The notes: generated by a model not told the origin, from the sequence alone. A DNA stretch of 64,000 nucleotides from JALZUV01 sp963837025 (GCA_963837025.1 CAWILT010000002.1:620001-684000); one strand, 5' to 3'; shown: positions 44,689 through 52,061, counted from the first letter of the stretch. Program-made: numbers and translations.

Positions 44689-45349
44689 GAACCTTCCATT
44701 TTATGTTTATGTTGCTACTTGCTGCGCGGTATTGCTCTATTTTATCTATGCCCCGAGTTTAACGGGGGCATCGGTTGAGCACATTCCCCATCAAGCTAAA
44801 CTCCAATCAGAAATAATCCTTGCAGAGCCAACAATCATTGCGCCTGCCGAGGTTGCTGTAAAAGTAAATCCGGTTGATGTTGAGCAGGTTACTGCCACCA
44901 TTAGCGAGGCGGAAACGGTGCCGCTCACAACAGAACAAATCAGCACATTGCAATCTATCGCGCGGGACTTGCAAGAGTTTGAAGGTTTTTATAATCAACA
45001 AAAACAAGCCATATTAGCACAAGAACAAACCGTCTATTTGCCAATTATTGATAAAGCAAATCAAGCCCAAACTGAGGCTTCTTCCTCGCAAGAATCGCTT
45101 GCTAAGGCCAAGCAAGCATTGGATGCCATCTTCCAGAAAATCACCGTTGAAACCCGTGCGTTGGACGCCCAAATTGCGCTGGGAAATAGGTTATGTTCAC
45201 CGGCAGGCTCACCACCTCAAACTCATATTGCTTGTATAAATTTGCATGATGCGATGCAAAATTATGAAGCAGAAGTTTCAACTCTTTTAGCCATGCAAGA
45301 TGTAATGAAAACCCGTTATGAGCAAGCTTTACAAGCGGTTAATTCATGA
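44672..45349 (+). CDS. Membrane-anchored coiled-coil protein of unknown function
   Basis: A 225-residue protein from a GTG at 44672 that overlaps greA by 17 bp. One N-terminal membrane helix (LPFYVYVATCCAVLLYFIYA) is followed by a Pro/Val-rich linker and a helical region (residues 95-165) with heptad-like Gln/Ala pattern (IARDLQEFEGFYNQQKQAI, TEASSSQESLAKAKQALDAI). Two Cys near GNRLCSPAG and HIACINLH may pair in the periplasm. No family is recognised. The position between greA and mutT with 4-bp overlaps suggests co-translation but gives no function. Confidence 0.68.
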   Translation: MSNLIKNLPFYVYVATCCAVLLYFIYAPSLTGASVEHIPHQAKLQSEIILAEPTIIAPAEVAVKVNPVDVEQVTATISEAETVPLTTEQISTLQSIARDLQEFEGFYNQQKQAILAQEQTVYLPIIDKANQAQTEASSSQESLAKAKQALDAIFQKITVETRALDAQIALGNRLCSPAGSPPQTHIACINLHDAMQNYEAEVSTLLAMQDVMKTRYEQALQAVNS

Positions 45350-45753
45350 AGATTATCAATGTTTCAGCCGCAGCGCTTATTGATAAAAATCGCAAGGTTT
45401 TGGTTGCGCAGCGTCCTCAAGGCAAGCACCTTGCTGGCTTATGGGAGTTTCCCGGTGGCAAGTTGGAGGCGGATGAAACGCCAGAACAATGTTTGGTACG
45501 CGAGCTTAAAGAAGAATTGAATATTAAAGTGACTATCAAAGACTTGAAGCCTATTAGTTTTGCTGCCCACCGCTATGATGATTTTCAACTTATTATGCTG
45601 CTTTACACCTGCACACGCTGGTATGGCACGCCCCAAGCGCATGAACATGATGCGCTAAAATGGTGTGATGCGGCGGGATTAACCCATCTTTCCATGCCGC
45701 CTGCGGATGCCCCATTGCTTGAACCCCTCACAACCTTTATGCGTAAAACATGA
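45346..45753 (+). CDS. mutT: Nudix hydrolase, MutT-like (8-oxo-dGTP pyrophosphohydrolase)
   Basis: A 135-residue MutT that clears oxidised nucleotides from the pool. It begins INVSAAALIDKNRKVLVAQR, contains LAGLWEFPGGKLE, and has the Nudix box GKLEADETPEQCLVRELKEE (G-x5-E-x7-R-E-L-x-E-E, with L-N-I following where L-G-I is usual). AAHRYDDFQLIMLLY and LKWCDAAGL are typical of MutT. It overlaps the upstream membrane-protein gene and rnd by 4 bp each, so the operon is tightly coupled. The pairing with rnd is common in alphaproteobacteria. Confidence 0.92.
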   Translation: MKIINVSAAALIDKNRKVLVAQRPQGKHLAGLWEFPGGKLEADETPEQCLVRELKEELNIKVTIKDLKPISFAAHRYDDFQLIMLLYTCTRWYGTPQAHEHDALKWCDAAGLTHLSMPPADAPLLEPLTTFMRKT

Positions 45754-46913
45754 CTGTAACCCTCATTACCCAAACTGCCGAACTCGAAACCTTTTGCAAG
45801 GCTATGGCCAAAGAGCCATTCATCACATTAGATACCGAGTTTTTGCGGGAAAAAACCTATTATTCACAGCTTTGCTTGGTGCAAATTGGTGGCGAAAGCC
45901 AAGAAGCCGCGATTGATCCATTAGCTGAAGGCTTAGATCTACAGCCGCTCTATGATTTAATGGCAAATGAAAAAGTACTTAAAGTGTTGCATGCCGCCCG
46001 CCAGGATTTAGAAATTTTCTATCAGTTGATGGGTGCTGTACCTGCACCGATATTTGACACGCAAGTGGCCGCGCAGGTGCTGGGGCTGGGCGATAATTTA
46101 GGTTACGAGGCGCTGATTCGCAAACGTTTGAACAAGCAAATTGATAAGGGCCAACGCTTCACCGATTGGTCGCAACGCCCATTGACTGATTCGCAACTGG
46201 CTTATGCGATTGGTGATGTAACCTATCTGCGTGATGCGTATTTAACCATGGTGACGGAGCTTGAAAAACGCAATCGCCTCAGCTGGGTAGAAGCTGAAAT
46301 GCAAAGCCAAGGTGCAGCCGAAATCTATTTTGTAGAACCCGATGAAGCATGGCAGCGCATTCGCTTTCGCGCCAAAAAAGCCGAGCAATTAGGCCGTCTT
46401 AAACAATTGGCCGCATGGCGCGAACATACCGCCCAAACCAACGATGTGCCACGTGTGCGCATTTTACGCGATGAAGTATTGACCGAACTCGCCACAAACC
46501 TGCCCAAAAGTGAAGAGGCCATGAAACGCACCCGTGCATTTCCTCAACATTTGCGCAGCGCGTGGCGTGATGAATTGTGGAAGCTATGCCAAGCACTGCC
46601 CCAATTACCTGAATCGGAATGGCCACCCTTGGTAAAAGAGCAAAAATCCAGCGCTAAAACCGATGGCCGCCTTGAGATGCTGCGCTTATTAATGAAGCAA
46701 AATACCCGCACGCATGATGTATCCGCCAGTTTTATTGCCAACCGCGAAATGCTGGAAGATTTTGCCGCGCAAGACGTGCTAGACCCTGCTCACCCGCTAA
46801 TGAAAGGCTGGCGTTACGAAGTGTTTGGCAAAGATGCTCAAGCGTTGCTTTCAGGTAAACAAGCCGCCATATTAGACCCTAATACGGGTGATATTCGTTT
46901 CAAAGAAATTTAG
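45750..46913 (+). CDS. rnd: Ribonuclease D
   Basis: A 387-residue 3'-5' exoribonuclease in tRNA and stable-RNA maturation. The DEDDy residues are seen: ITLDTEFLREKTYYSQLCL (Exo I, D-x-E), LKVLHAARQDLEIFYQL (Exo II) and LAYAIGDVTYLRDAYL (Exo III, Y-x-x-x-D). One HRDC domain follows (around AAWREHTAQTNDVPRVRILR), with a second, weaker helical region after it, as in RNase D. Starts 4 bp before the mutT stop. Ends 7 bp from a convergent unknown membrane-protein gene. Confidence 0.95.
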   Translation: MTVTLITQTAELETFCKAMAKEPFITLDTEFLREKTYYSQLCLVQIGGESQEAAIDPLAEGLDLQPLYDLMANEKVLKVLHAARQDLEIFYQLMGAVPAPIFDTQVAAQVLGLGDNLGYEALIRKRLNKQIDKGQRFTDWSQRPLTDSQLAYAIGDVTYLRDAYLTMVTELEKRNRLSWVEAEMQSQGAAEIYFVEPDEAWQRIRFRAKKAEQLGRLKQLAAWREHTAQTNDVPRVRILRDEVLTELATNLPKSEEAMKRTRAFPQHLRSAWRDELWKLCQALPQLPESEWPPLVKEQKSSAKTDGRLEMLRLLMKQNTRTHDVSASFIANREMLEDFAAQDVLDPAHPLMKGWRYEVFGKDAQALLSGKQAAILDPNTGDIRFKEI

Positions 46914-46920
46914 CCTGATA

Positions 46921-47766
46921 TTAAAGTGCAGGATATCGGTCAGCTAGTGGTAAAGCTTCGCGTTGGCGCATGACTCGACCTGCAAAACTTTTGCTTTGTA
47001 ACGCATCTTCTAATTCATGAATATGATGCTCGGTTTCCATATGTTGCGTTGCTTTTTTGCTGGAAAATAACGCACCGCCTGCGGCAATAATGGGTGTAGC
47101 GCACGTAACCAAATGCGGCCCTACAGCCCCCAACGCACCCAGTGTGCCGCTTGTATCTAAGTTACCGGTAGAGCCAAAAAAGCTGGTAACTTTAGTAAGC
47201 ATTTCAGTAGCCGATTGCATGGCAGGATCAACCAAACCTGTGCCTAAACTAATAGCTGTAATGCCCATACTAATCGCCGTAAATATAGCCGGTGATGCTA
47301 CAAGCAAGCTGGTAACCAGCGCGGCAGTTTTTATGACACTTCCCCAGCGGATGGATGAGCTTCCATCATCGTTTTTAGCTACATAATTACCAAGAATGCG
47401 CCCGCCAATACCAATGACGCCGGATGTAACAGCGGCAACTAGCCCGCCTTTCGCTAATTCGCCACCAATTAAAGGAATATGACTAAGCACATTGCCACTG
47501 GTTGCGGCTAATCCGGTAGCCGTTTCGGTTGAACAAAGTTGGGTGATAAATGTATCAGCCCAACCTACATTACTGCCAATATCTTCCACATTAATAAGCC
47601 CTAGCGCATCCATGCCATACATGGCAAAGGGTGCCGCTACAACGGCTGCCACAACTAATCCGCCGCCTAAAAGCAGATTCGTTAAAAGCCCATGGTTAGC
47701 GTGGTCATGCGCAGGTGGCGCATGAGCCACCACATTACGAATTGAGCCGTGGGTAGAGTGATCCAT
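46921..47766 (-). CDS. Multi-pass membrane protein of unknown function
   Basis: A 281-residue protein with at least four hydrophobic helices: LLLGGGLVVAAVVAAPFAMY, LVAAVTSGVIGIGGRILGNY, ALVTSLLVASPAIFTAISMG and VTCATPIIAAGGALFSS. The N-terminus is His-rich (MDHSTHGSIRNVVAHAPPAHDHANHG), and a second His/Glu cluster (HMETEHHIHELEDAL) follows the last helix, both consistent with metal binding. Cys at QLCSTETA and VTCATPI are also present. No family is recognised. It lies alone between rnd and ubiK. The His clusters are an observation; a transport role is conjecture. Confidence 0.68.
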   Translation of the reverse strand: MDHSTHGSIRNVVAHAPPAHDHANHGLLTNLLLGGGLVVAAVVAAPFAMYGMDALGLINVEDIGSNVGWADTFITQLCSTETATGLAATSGNVLSHIPLIGGELAKGGLVAAVTSGVIGIGGRILGNYVAKNDDGSSSIRWGSVIKTAALVTSLLVASPAIFTAISMGITAISLGTGLVDPAMQSATEMLTKVTSFFGSTGNLDTSGTLGALGAVGPHLVTCATPIIAAGGALFSSKKATQHMETEHHIHELEDALQSKSFAGRVMRQREALPLADRYPAL

Positions 47767-47817
47767 ACTGCCAAACCTATAGCAAATGCGTTACGGTTTG
47801 ATGACAGAAGCTAGCAT

Positions 47818-48183
47818 TTAAGCGTCTTTCTTTGTCGCCCCGTTTTTAGCAGGCGCTGACTTTTTGGCCGTGGTTTTCTTCGCTACGCTGGGCTTTTTTG
47901 CTGTGGCAGGCTTTGCCGCTGGCTTAGCCTTTGGCGCTGCTTTTTTACTTGGCGATTGGGCATCAAGTTCTTTACGCAGAGCGAGCGTTTCAGTCCGTGC
48001 CTTTTGTGCCATGTCGCGCACCACTTCAAATTCTTCGCGGCTAACAAGGTTCATTTTAGCCGAAACTTTTTCAATTTGGCTTTGCACCATTTTTTCAACT
48101 TCGTGGCGCATTTCAAGTAAACTACTAGCAGCACCGGTGGCCATTTTAGCAATATCATCAAAGAATGGATTATTTTTTTGCAT
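47818..48183 (-). CDS. ubiK: UbiK/BMFP-family ubiquinone-biosynthesis accessory factor with basic tail
   Basis: A 121-residue member of the UbiK (BMFP, YqiC-like) family, a trimeric coiled-coil accessory factor for ubiquinone synthesis that links the Ubi complex to membrane lipid. The core is NPFFDDIAKMATGAASSLLE, then EVEKMVQSQIEKVSAKMNLV, and REEFEVVRDMAQKARTE, which is the signature V-S-R-E-E-F. The last 40 residues are an Ala/Lys/Pro-rich histone-H1-like tail (KPAAKPATAKKPSVAKK), as in some alphaproteobacterial members. It overlaps the next gene upstream by 14 bp, where a small membrane protein is encoded. Confidence 0.9.
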   Translation of the reverse strand: MQKNNPFFDDIAKMATGAASSLLEMRHEVEKMVQSQIEKVSAKMNLVSREEFEVVRDMAQKARTETLALRKELDAQSPSKKAAPKAKPAAKPATAKKPSVAKKTTAKKSAPAKNGATKKDA

Positions 48184-48439
48184 GTCGTCTCTCTTTCATT
48201 ATGCGCATAATAGCATAGATACTTATGGCTATCCAGCAGCATTGAATGATGACGGAAGGCGTGTTCCACTCATGCCAAAGCGATACTAAAAGCAAAATTG
48301 AACCGCCAATGTTTAGCCATTGATAGCGCAAATGGGAAGCTGTTAATTTGCGCGTTTGCAGCAACAAATACGCCAGCAAAATAAGCGCCACCCCAAACGT
48401 GCCAATGCTCGTAAAGAGCGTATCATAAAACGGTTCCAT
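48170..48439 (-). CDS. CBU_0592-family small membrane protein
   Basis: An 89-residue protein with three short membrane segments (GTFGVALILLAYLLLQ, LRYQWLNIGGSILLLVSLW and VIIQCCWIAISIYAIMRI). The W-x-N-I-x-G-S/A core followed by a helix matches the CBU_0592-like family, whose function is not known. It is upstream of and overlapping ubiK by 14 bp, so it is co-translated. The pairing may point to membrane or quinone biology, but no direct evidence exists here. Confidence 0.82.
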   Translation of the reverse strand: MEPFYDTLFTSIGTFGVALILLAYLLLQTRKLTASHLRYQWLNIGGSILLLVSLWHEWNTPSVIIQCCWIAISIYAIMRIMKERRHAKK

Positions 48440-48477
48440 TCATGCTTCTTTAACCAATTTTATGCTATAGGTATAGA

Positions 48478-49470
48478 ATGAAAACGATTTTAATTAGTGG
48501 CGGCGCAGGCTTTATCGGCTCGCATTTGGCCAAAAAGCTCAGCGAGCGCCCCGATCACCGTATCGTAATTGTCGATCAATTCGGCACGGGCGACAAGTGG
48601 AATAACCTCGTGCGTGTGCCGATTGATGAAATTATCCACCCCGATGATTTATTTTATTGGCTGGAACATTTTGGCGAATCGCTCGAATGTGTGTTTCAGC
48701 TAGGCGGTGTCAGCTCCTCAATCGAATCCGATGTGGAGGTGATTTTAGATTCTAACCATAACACGCCTTTGCTGCTTTGGCGCTGGTGCGCGGAACATAA
48801 TGTGCGATATGTTTATGGCTCGTCTTACGAAGTCTATGGCGATGGCGCACATGGCTTTGACGATACTAGCGACGAGGCCTATCAACGCAATTTACGCCCG
48901 CTAAACCCCAATGGGTGGAGCAAAAAGCTGCTCGATTTACATATTTCAACCGCGCAAAAACGCGGTGAGCCAATGCCGCCGCAATGCGTGGGGTTGCGTT
49001 TGTTCAACATCTATGGCCCTAATGAATATCACAAAAAAGATTCACGCTCCGTAGCGCTCAAAATTTATGAGGAAGCTTCAACCGGAGCGGCGGTCAAACT
49101 ATTTAAATCGAACAATCCTAATTATGCGCATGGCGAACAAATTCGCGATTTTGTGCATATTGATGATGTGGTGAGCGTGCTTGAGTTCTTTTATGATAAC
49201 CCCGATAAAAGCGGGCTATTCAACATAGGCAGCGGCAAAGCCCACAGTTTTGAGGAGTTAGCCAAGGCCATTTTCGCCGCATTAGGCAAAGCCCCCAACA
49301 TCAAATATGTGGATATGCCCACCCATGTGGAACACCAATATCAATATAAAACCCTCGCCAGCATCGCGCGTCTGCGCGAGGCAGGCTATAGCAAAGAGTT
49401 TAAAACGCTCGAGCAAGGCATAGCTGACTATATTGGCAACTACCTCACCAAACCCGATAAATATTTATAA
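48478..49470 (+). CDS. HldD-like sugar-nucleotide epimerase with an altered catalytic motif
   Basis: A 330-residue extended-SDR epimerase closest in pattern to ADP-L-glycero-D-manno-heptose 6-epimerase (HldD), a step in lipopolysaccharide inner-core heptose synthesis. ILISGGAGFIGSHLAKKL gives the cofactor site, RLFNIYGPNEYHKKDSRSVA, AHGEQIRDFVHIDDVV and FNIGSGKAHSFEELA match HldD, as does HVEHQYQYKT near the end. In HldD the catalytic Y-x-x-x-K is Y-G-Y/W-S-K; here it reads N-G-W-S-K (NPNGWSKKL), so the expected tyrosine is Asn. Either a different residue does the job or the enzyme has another role. It is just upstream of the duplicated gene unit. Confidence 0.85.
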   Translation: MKTILISGGAGFIGSHLAKKLSERPDHRIVIVDQFGTGDKWNNLVRVPIDEIIHPDDLFYWLEHFGESLECVFQLGGVSSSIESDVEVILDSNHNTPLLLWRWCAEHNVRYVYGSSYEVYGDGAHGFDDTSDEAYQRNLRPLNPNGWSKKLLDLHISTAQKRGEPMPPQCVGLRLFNIYGPNEYHKKDSRSVALKIYEEASTGAAVKLFKSNNPNYAHGEQIRDFVHIDDVVSVLEFFYDNPDKSGLFNIGSGKAHSFEELAKAIFAALGKAPNIKYVDMPTHVEHQYQYKTLASIARLREAGYSKEFKTLEQGIADYIGNYLTKPDKYL

Positions 49471-49476
49471 GCATAA

Positions 49477-49498
49477 TTGTCATCAAATTGTCATTCGA
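49477..49498 (+). promoter_or_regulatory. PHO-box-like direct repeat, copy 1
   Basis: Two TTGTCAT heptamers 11 bases apart (49477 and 49488) with an AT-rich spacer match the PhoB-binding PHO box layout CTGTCAT-N4-CTGTCAT. A possible -10 TATACA or TATGAT follows at about 49512 or 49521, the usual place for PhoB-dependent promoters. Not yet tested; the motif is short, but its exact repetition in copy 2 adds weight. Confidence 0.68.
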
Positions 49499-49529
49499 CT
49501 TAAGCAGGCTCTATACATACTATGATAGA

Positions 49530-49640
49530 GATATTTTTCTTTTTCCGGACTTTTGGAAACTGATTCTCTTGCGCCCCTAGCGTAAGTCCATTCATTTTCC
49601 ACAATTCGGAAATTCACCTCATAAAACAAAAATCATGAGG
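49530..49640 (+). ncRNA. Conserved structured 5' leader, copy 1
   Basis: A leader of about 110 bases. A hairpin CTTGCGC/GCGTAAG (49568-49574/49580-49586, loop CCCTA) competes with a longer pairing GGACTT/AAGTCC (49547-49552/49584-49589), since both use 49584-49586. Two TTTCC/GGAAA hairpins and CCTCAT/ATGAGG (49617-49622/49635-49640), which buries the start codon, are also possible. No Shine-Dalgarno is seen. Pairings are manual and unscored. Confidence 0.45.
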
Positions 49641-50042
49641 AACAAACTTTTTTTAAAGCTAGTGCTTATGCACCTCTACGCTGCATTAACGCTCCTTATC
49701 TTTAACGGAGCATTTATCTTAACGGGTAAAATCGACACCGCAGTTATCGTATTAGTGGGATTAAGTTTCCCCTATCTGTTTTGGATAGCCAAGGTAAGCG
49801 GCTTCGGTGGTTACACCAACCTAACTTGGGTGGCGATGGTCATCGGAGTTTTGGTTAGTTTTGCTAGCCCTAGTTACGGTGTGGCAATCCTTGCAGTTTT
49901 TACCATCATAACTATGGTGATCACGGCCAAGGCTTTCCGAACCAAGCTCGACTTAGATCAAGAGGAAGCGGAAGCGGAAGCGAATGCTAAAGCAAAAGAT
50001 GTAACCGTTCCGGCGCAATCAAAGAGCAATCCGTTGCTTTAG
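49635..50042 (+). CDS. N-terminal membrane part of a duplicated PHO-box gene, ended by an in-frame TAG
   Basis: A 135-residue product with an N-terminal helix FLKLVLMHLYAALTLLIF and further segments (AVIVLVGLSFPYLFWIAKVS, WVAMVIGVLVSFASPSYGVA, ILAVFTIITMVITAKAF), then a charged linker EEAEAEANAKAK. It is about 80% alike to the first third of the 358-residue gene at 50924 (SGFGG-TNLTWV and VAILAV shared). Here the frame stops at TAG (50040-50042), where copy 2 has a sense codon: the flanks LL-stop-xLREE and LLAKLKEP line up exactly. Four or so membrane segments, no recognised family. Because the next ATG follows the stop directly, the two frames are in the same phase; this is either a split gene or a nonsense-mutated one. 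Confidence 0.72.
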   Translation: MRNKLFLKLVLMHLYAALTLLIFNGAFILTGKIDTAVIVLVGLSFPYLFWIAKVSGFGGYTNLTWVAMVIGVLVSFASPSYGVAILAVFTIITMVITAKAFRTKLDLDQEEAEAEANAKAKDVTVPAQSKSNPLL

Positions 50043-50672
50043 ATGTTGCGCGAGGAGGTTACGCTTACGCTCAACTTCAAAGATGGGGGTAAAACACTAA
50101 CTACCTTTCTCAAGGGGCAGTTTATGCGCTACTGGCTGAGCTATGACCGGACGATCACGTTCAAAGACCCGGAGGGTCGCGAACTGTTGCTAATCGAGTG
50201 CGGTAGCAAGCCCAGCGAACTGCTGCATTGGGTTATAAAGACGCAGTATGGAGCACTTTACGTGCTCATATCGCAGCTTCAAGGATTCTGTCAACTTACC
50301 GAGATGACAGAAGAGCAGCTGGCCACATTGGAAAGCGCTAGAGCGGGAGAAAGTCTGTGGTATGATCGGTACGATCATGCTTATGACGCCGTACAGCGTG
50401 AAGCAGAGGCCAAGCTTGCTCAAGCCAAGGAAGCTTTGAGCAAAGCAGTAACTTCAGAGGAAATCCTCCATGCAGTACGTGCCGTTGAGGCGCTTACTTT
50501 TGTGGAGGAAGAACTTGATGAAGCTACCGAAATCCTGTTCTCACAGATCTACCCTGATCATGAGCAGGAAGAAGCTGCTTTAGCGCAGATTCTGCAAGAG
50601 CGGCACGAGCAAGAGGTAACCTTTACGCTTCAAAAACCGTATACGGCAGAAGAAGCGTTGAGGCGAGCATAG
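50043..50672 (+). CDS. C-terminal soluble part of the duplicated PHO-box gene (split copy)
   Basis: A 209-residue frame in the same phase as the preceding gene, beginning with the ATG right after its TAG. It reads MLREEVTLTLNFKDGGKTLT and aligns with KLKEPFTLTLKWDWG of the intact copy 2, and its end (EVTFTLQKPYTAEEALRRA) matches the end of copy 2 (KFTLIKPITPEEALERM). The middle part is a coiled coil rich in Glu/Ala (REAEAKLAQAKEALSKAV, then ILHAVRAVEALTFVEEELDE). No ribosome site is visible before the ATG, so it would need re-initiation (TTTAGATG) or read-through. No family is recognised. A soluble beta-rich domain followed by coiled coil is what the sequence suggests. Confidence 0.65.
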   Translation: MLREEVTLTLNFKDGGKTLTTFLKGQFMRYWLSYDRTITFKDPEGRELLLIECGSKPSELLHWVIKTQYGALYVLISQLQGFCQLTEMTEEQLATLESARAGESLWYDRYDHAYDAVQREAEAKLAQAKEALSKAVTSEEILHAVRAVEALTFVEEELDEATEILFSQIYPDHEQEEAALAQILQERHEQEVTFTLQKPYTAEEALRRA

Positions 50673-50701
50673 CGCCCACAGCGCATAGCTTACGCATATA
50701 T

Positions 50702-50738
50702 AAGGGAGGATGACCGGCAGGTCGCCTCCCTTTTCTTT
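50702..50738 (+). terminator. Rho-independent terminator, copy 1
   Basis: Arms AAGGGAGG (50702-50709) and CCTCCCTT (50725-50732), with an inner hairpin GACC-GGCA-GGTC, then TTCTTTTG. It ends the split copy before the second PHO box. The inner sequence GATGACCG is shared with the copy 2 terminator. Confidence 0.88.
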
Positions 50739-50765
50739 TGCCAGAATTTTATTTGGCTAATGCAA

Positions 50766-50787
50766 TTGTCATCAAATTGTCATTCGA
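50766..50787 (+). promoter_or_regulatory. PHO-box-like direct repeat, copy 2
   Basis: TTGTCAT at 50766 and 50777, identical to copy 1 and shifted by 1289 bp. The flanking -10 candidates are also the same. This box would drive the intact 358-residue gene. Confidence 0.68.
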
Positions 50788-50818
50788 CTTAAGCAGGCTC
50801 TATACATACTATGATAGG

Positions 50819-50929
50819 GATATTTTTCTTTTTCCGGACTTTTGGAAACTGATTCTCTTGCGCCCCTAGCGTAAGTCCATTCATTTTCCACAATTCGGAA
50901 ATTCACCTCATAAAATCTAAATCATGAGG
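50819..50929 (+). ncRNA. Conserved structured 5' leader, copy 2
   Basis: Same pairings as copy 1 (CTTGCGC/GCGTAAG hairpin, GGACTT/AAGTCC, and CCTCAT/ATGAGG over the start codon). Between the copies only one base differs in the promoter region and about three in the A-rich loop just before the ATG, so all arms are kept. This is consistent with selection on the RNA or with recent gene conversion. Confidence 0.45.
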
Positions 50930-52000
50930 ACCAAATTTTTTTTAAAGCTAGTGCACACGCTGCTCTACGCTGCGCTGACGCTCGTTATCTTGTATAACGC
51001 CGCAAGTTCCCCGACGGACAAAATCCACACCGCAGTTATTGTGTTGGTGGGATTAAGTTTACCGTATCAGTATTGGATAGCCAAGGTAAGCGGCTTCGGT
51101 GGTAACACCAACCTAACTTGGGTAGGGATGATTGTCGGAGTTTTGGTTAGCTTTACTAGCCCAAACTTCGGGGTAGCAATCCTTGCAGTTGTTACCATCA
51201 TAAGTATGGTGATCACGGCCAAGGCTTTCCAAGCCATGCTCGACACTGAACAAGAGGAAGCGGAAGCTGAAGCGAATGCTAAAGCAAAAGCAACCAAGCT
51301 TGAAACGCAACTGCTTGCAAAGCTCAAAGAACCCTTCACCCTCACTTTAAAGTGGGATTGGGGATGTGAGAGACATAGTATTCAGATTGAAGCAACTGAA
51401 CATCTGCAGTGGTTCGCTAATCAGAACGGAACATTTATCTTCGAGTCCAACTCGAATGATAAATTGGCGCTGTATCTCGATAAGCGAGGCCGCCTGCTTA
51501 CCCTTGATGGCTACAAAGTCATCGCTGAAACAGGGAAAGGGTTTTTAAACCAAAAAATCTACTTCAGCCCGAAACAGCTGGAGCTACTGCCTAAGCCAAG
51601 CAAAGACTTGCTTAACCAGGCGGAAGAGGCGAGTGATTGCTTCTGGAATCTCAGAAATGAGATGGAAGCAAAAACGCTCAAAGCAAAACAGCAAATTGCT
51701 GAAGAGCAAGCTGCGTTGTTGGTGCAATCGAAGCAACTGCTCAACGATGCGTTGACGCAGATAGAGGTTAATAAAGCGCATGCGCTTTATGATACCTATT
51801 TCGGCTACGATGCGCGACGAGTTGAGCAAGCGGCTGCCGAAAGGGCGCAAAGCGACTATAGCATGTTGCAAGCGAACTTAGTGGCAGCAGAATCGCTTTT
51901 GGAGAGCCTCCAAAAGCGGCTAGCAAATTGGGAGATGAAGTTTACACTCATCAAGCCCATTACGCCCGAAGAAGCCTTAGAGCGCATGAAAGCGTCATAA
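50924..52000 (+). CDS. Intact membrane protein of the duplicated PHO-box unit, unknown family
   Basis: A 358-residue protein. Residues 1-95 carry about four membrane segments (FLKLVHTLLYAALTLVILYN, IVLVGLSLPYQYWIAKVSG, WVGMIVGVLVSFTSPNFGVA, ILAVVTIISMVITAKAFQAM). Then comes a charged linker EEAEAEANAKAKATK, a beta-rich region (KEPFTLTLKWDWGCERHSIQ, with RGRLLTLDGYKVIA), a coiled coil (NQAEEASDCFWNLRNEMEAK, QQIAEEQAALLVQSKQLL) and a closing motif WEMKFTLIKPITPEEALERM. The final TLIKPITPEEAL segment recurs, with changes, in copy 1. The intact copy and the split copy are separated by 250 bp. Function unknown; regulation by phosphate supply is predicted from the upstream box. Confidence 0.7.
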   Translation: MRTKFFLKLVHTLLYAALTLVILYNAASSPTDKIHTAVIVLVGLSLPYQYWIAKVSGFGGNTNLTWVGMIVGVLVSFTSPNFGVAILAVVTIISMVITAKAFQAMLDTEQEEAEAEANAKAKATKLETQLLAKLKEPFTLTLKWDWGCERHSIQIEATEHLQWFANQNGTFIFESNSNDKLALYLDKRGRLLTLDGYKVIAETGKGFLNQKIYFSPKQLELLPKPSKDLLNQAEEASDCFWNLRNEMEAKTLKAKQQIAEEQAALLVQSKQLLNDALTQIEVNKAHALYDTYFGYDARRVEQAAAERAQSDYSMLQANLVAAESLLESLQKRLANWEMKFTLIKPITPEEALERMKAS

Positions 52001-52015
52001 AGCTGAGCAATTTAG

Positions 52016-52050
52016 AAAAAGGAGATGACCGATGGTTGTCTCCTTTTTTA
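52016..52050. terminator. Bidirectional rho-independent terminator, copy 2
   Basis: AAAAAGGAGA (52016-52025) and TCTCCTTTTT (52039-52048) form a 10-bp stem with A and T tracts on both sides. It serves both the duplicated gene and fumC, which runs the other way and stops at 52062. Confidence 0.9.
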
Positions 52051-52061
52051 TTTGTCCGCAA

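Larger units (their letters stand above)
49475..50740 (+). repeat. Copy 1 of a tandem duplication (control region, gene, terminator)
   Basis: First of two head-to-tail units; the offset between copies is 1289 bp for the whole upstream part. It starts with aattgtcatcaaattgtc, and from there to the ATG the two copies have only about 4 differences in 160 bp, with no gaps. The coding parts are clearly less alike. Each unit ends with a hairpin terminator carrying the shared core GATGACCG. Confidence 0.88.
50764..52050 (+). repeat. Copy 2 of the tandem duplication
   Basis: Second unit, collinear with copy 1 over its upstream part at an exact 1289-bp offset. It carries the intact gene and a hairpin terminator. 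Coding similarity falls in the C-terminal half except at the end motif. Confidence 0.85.
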
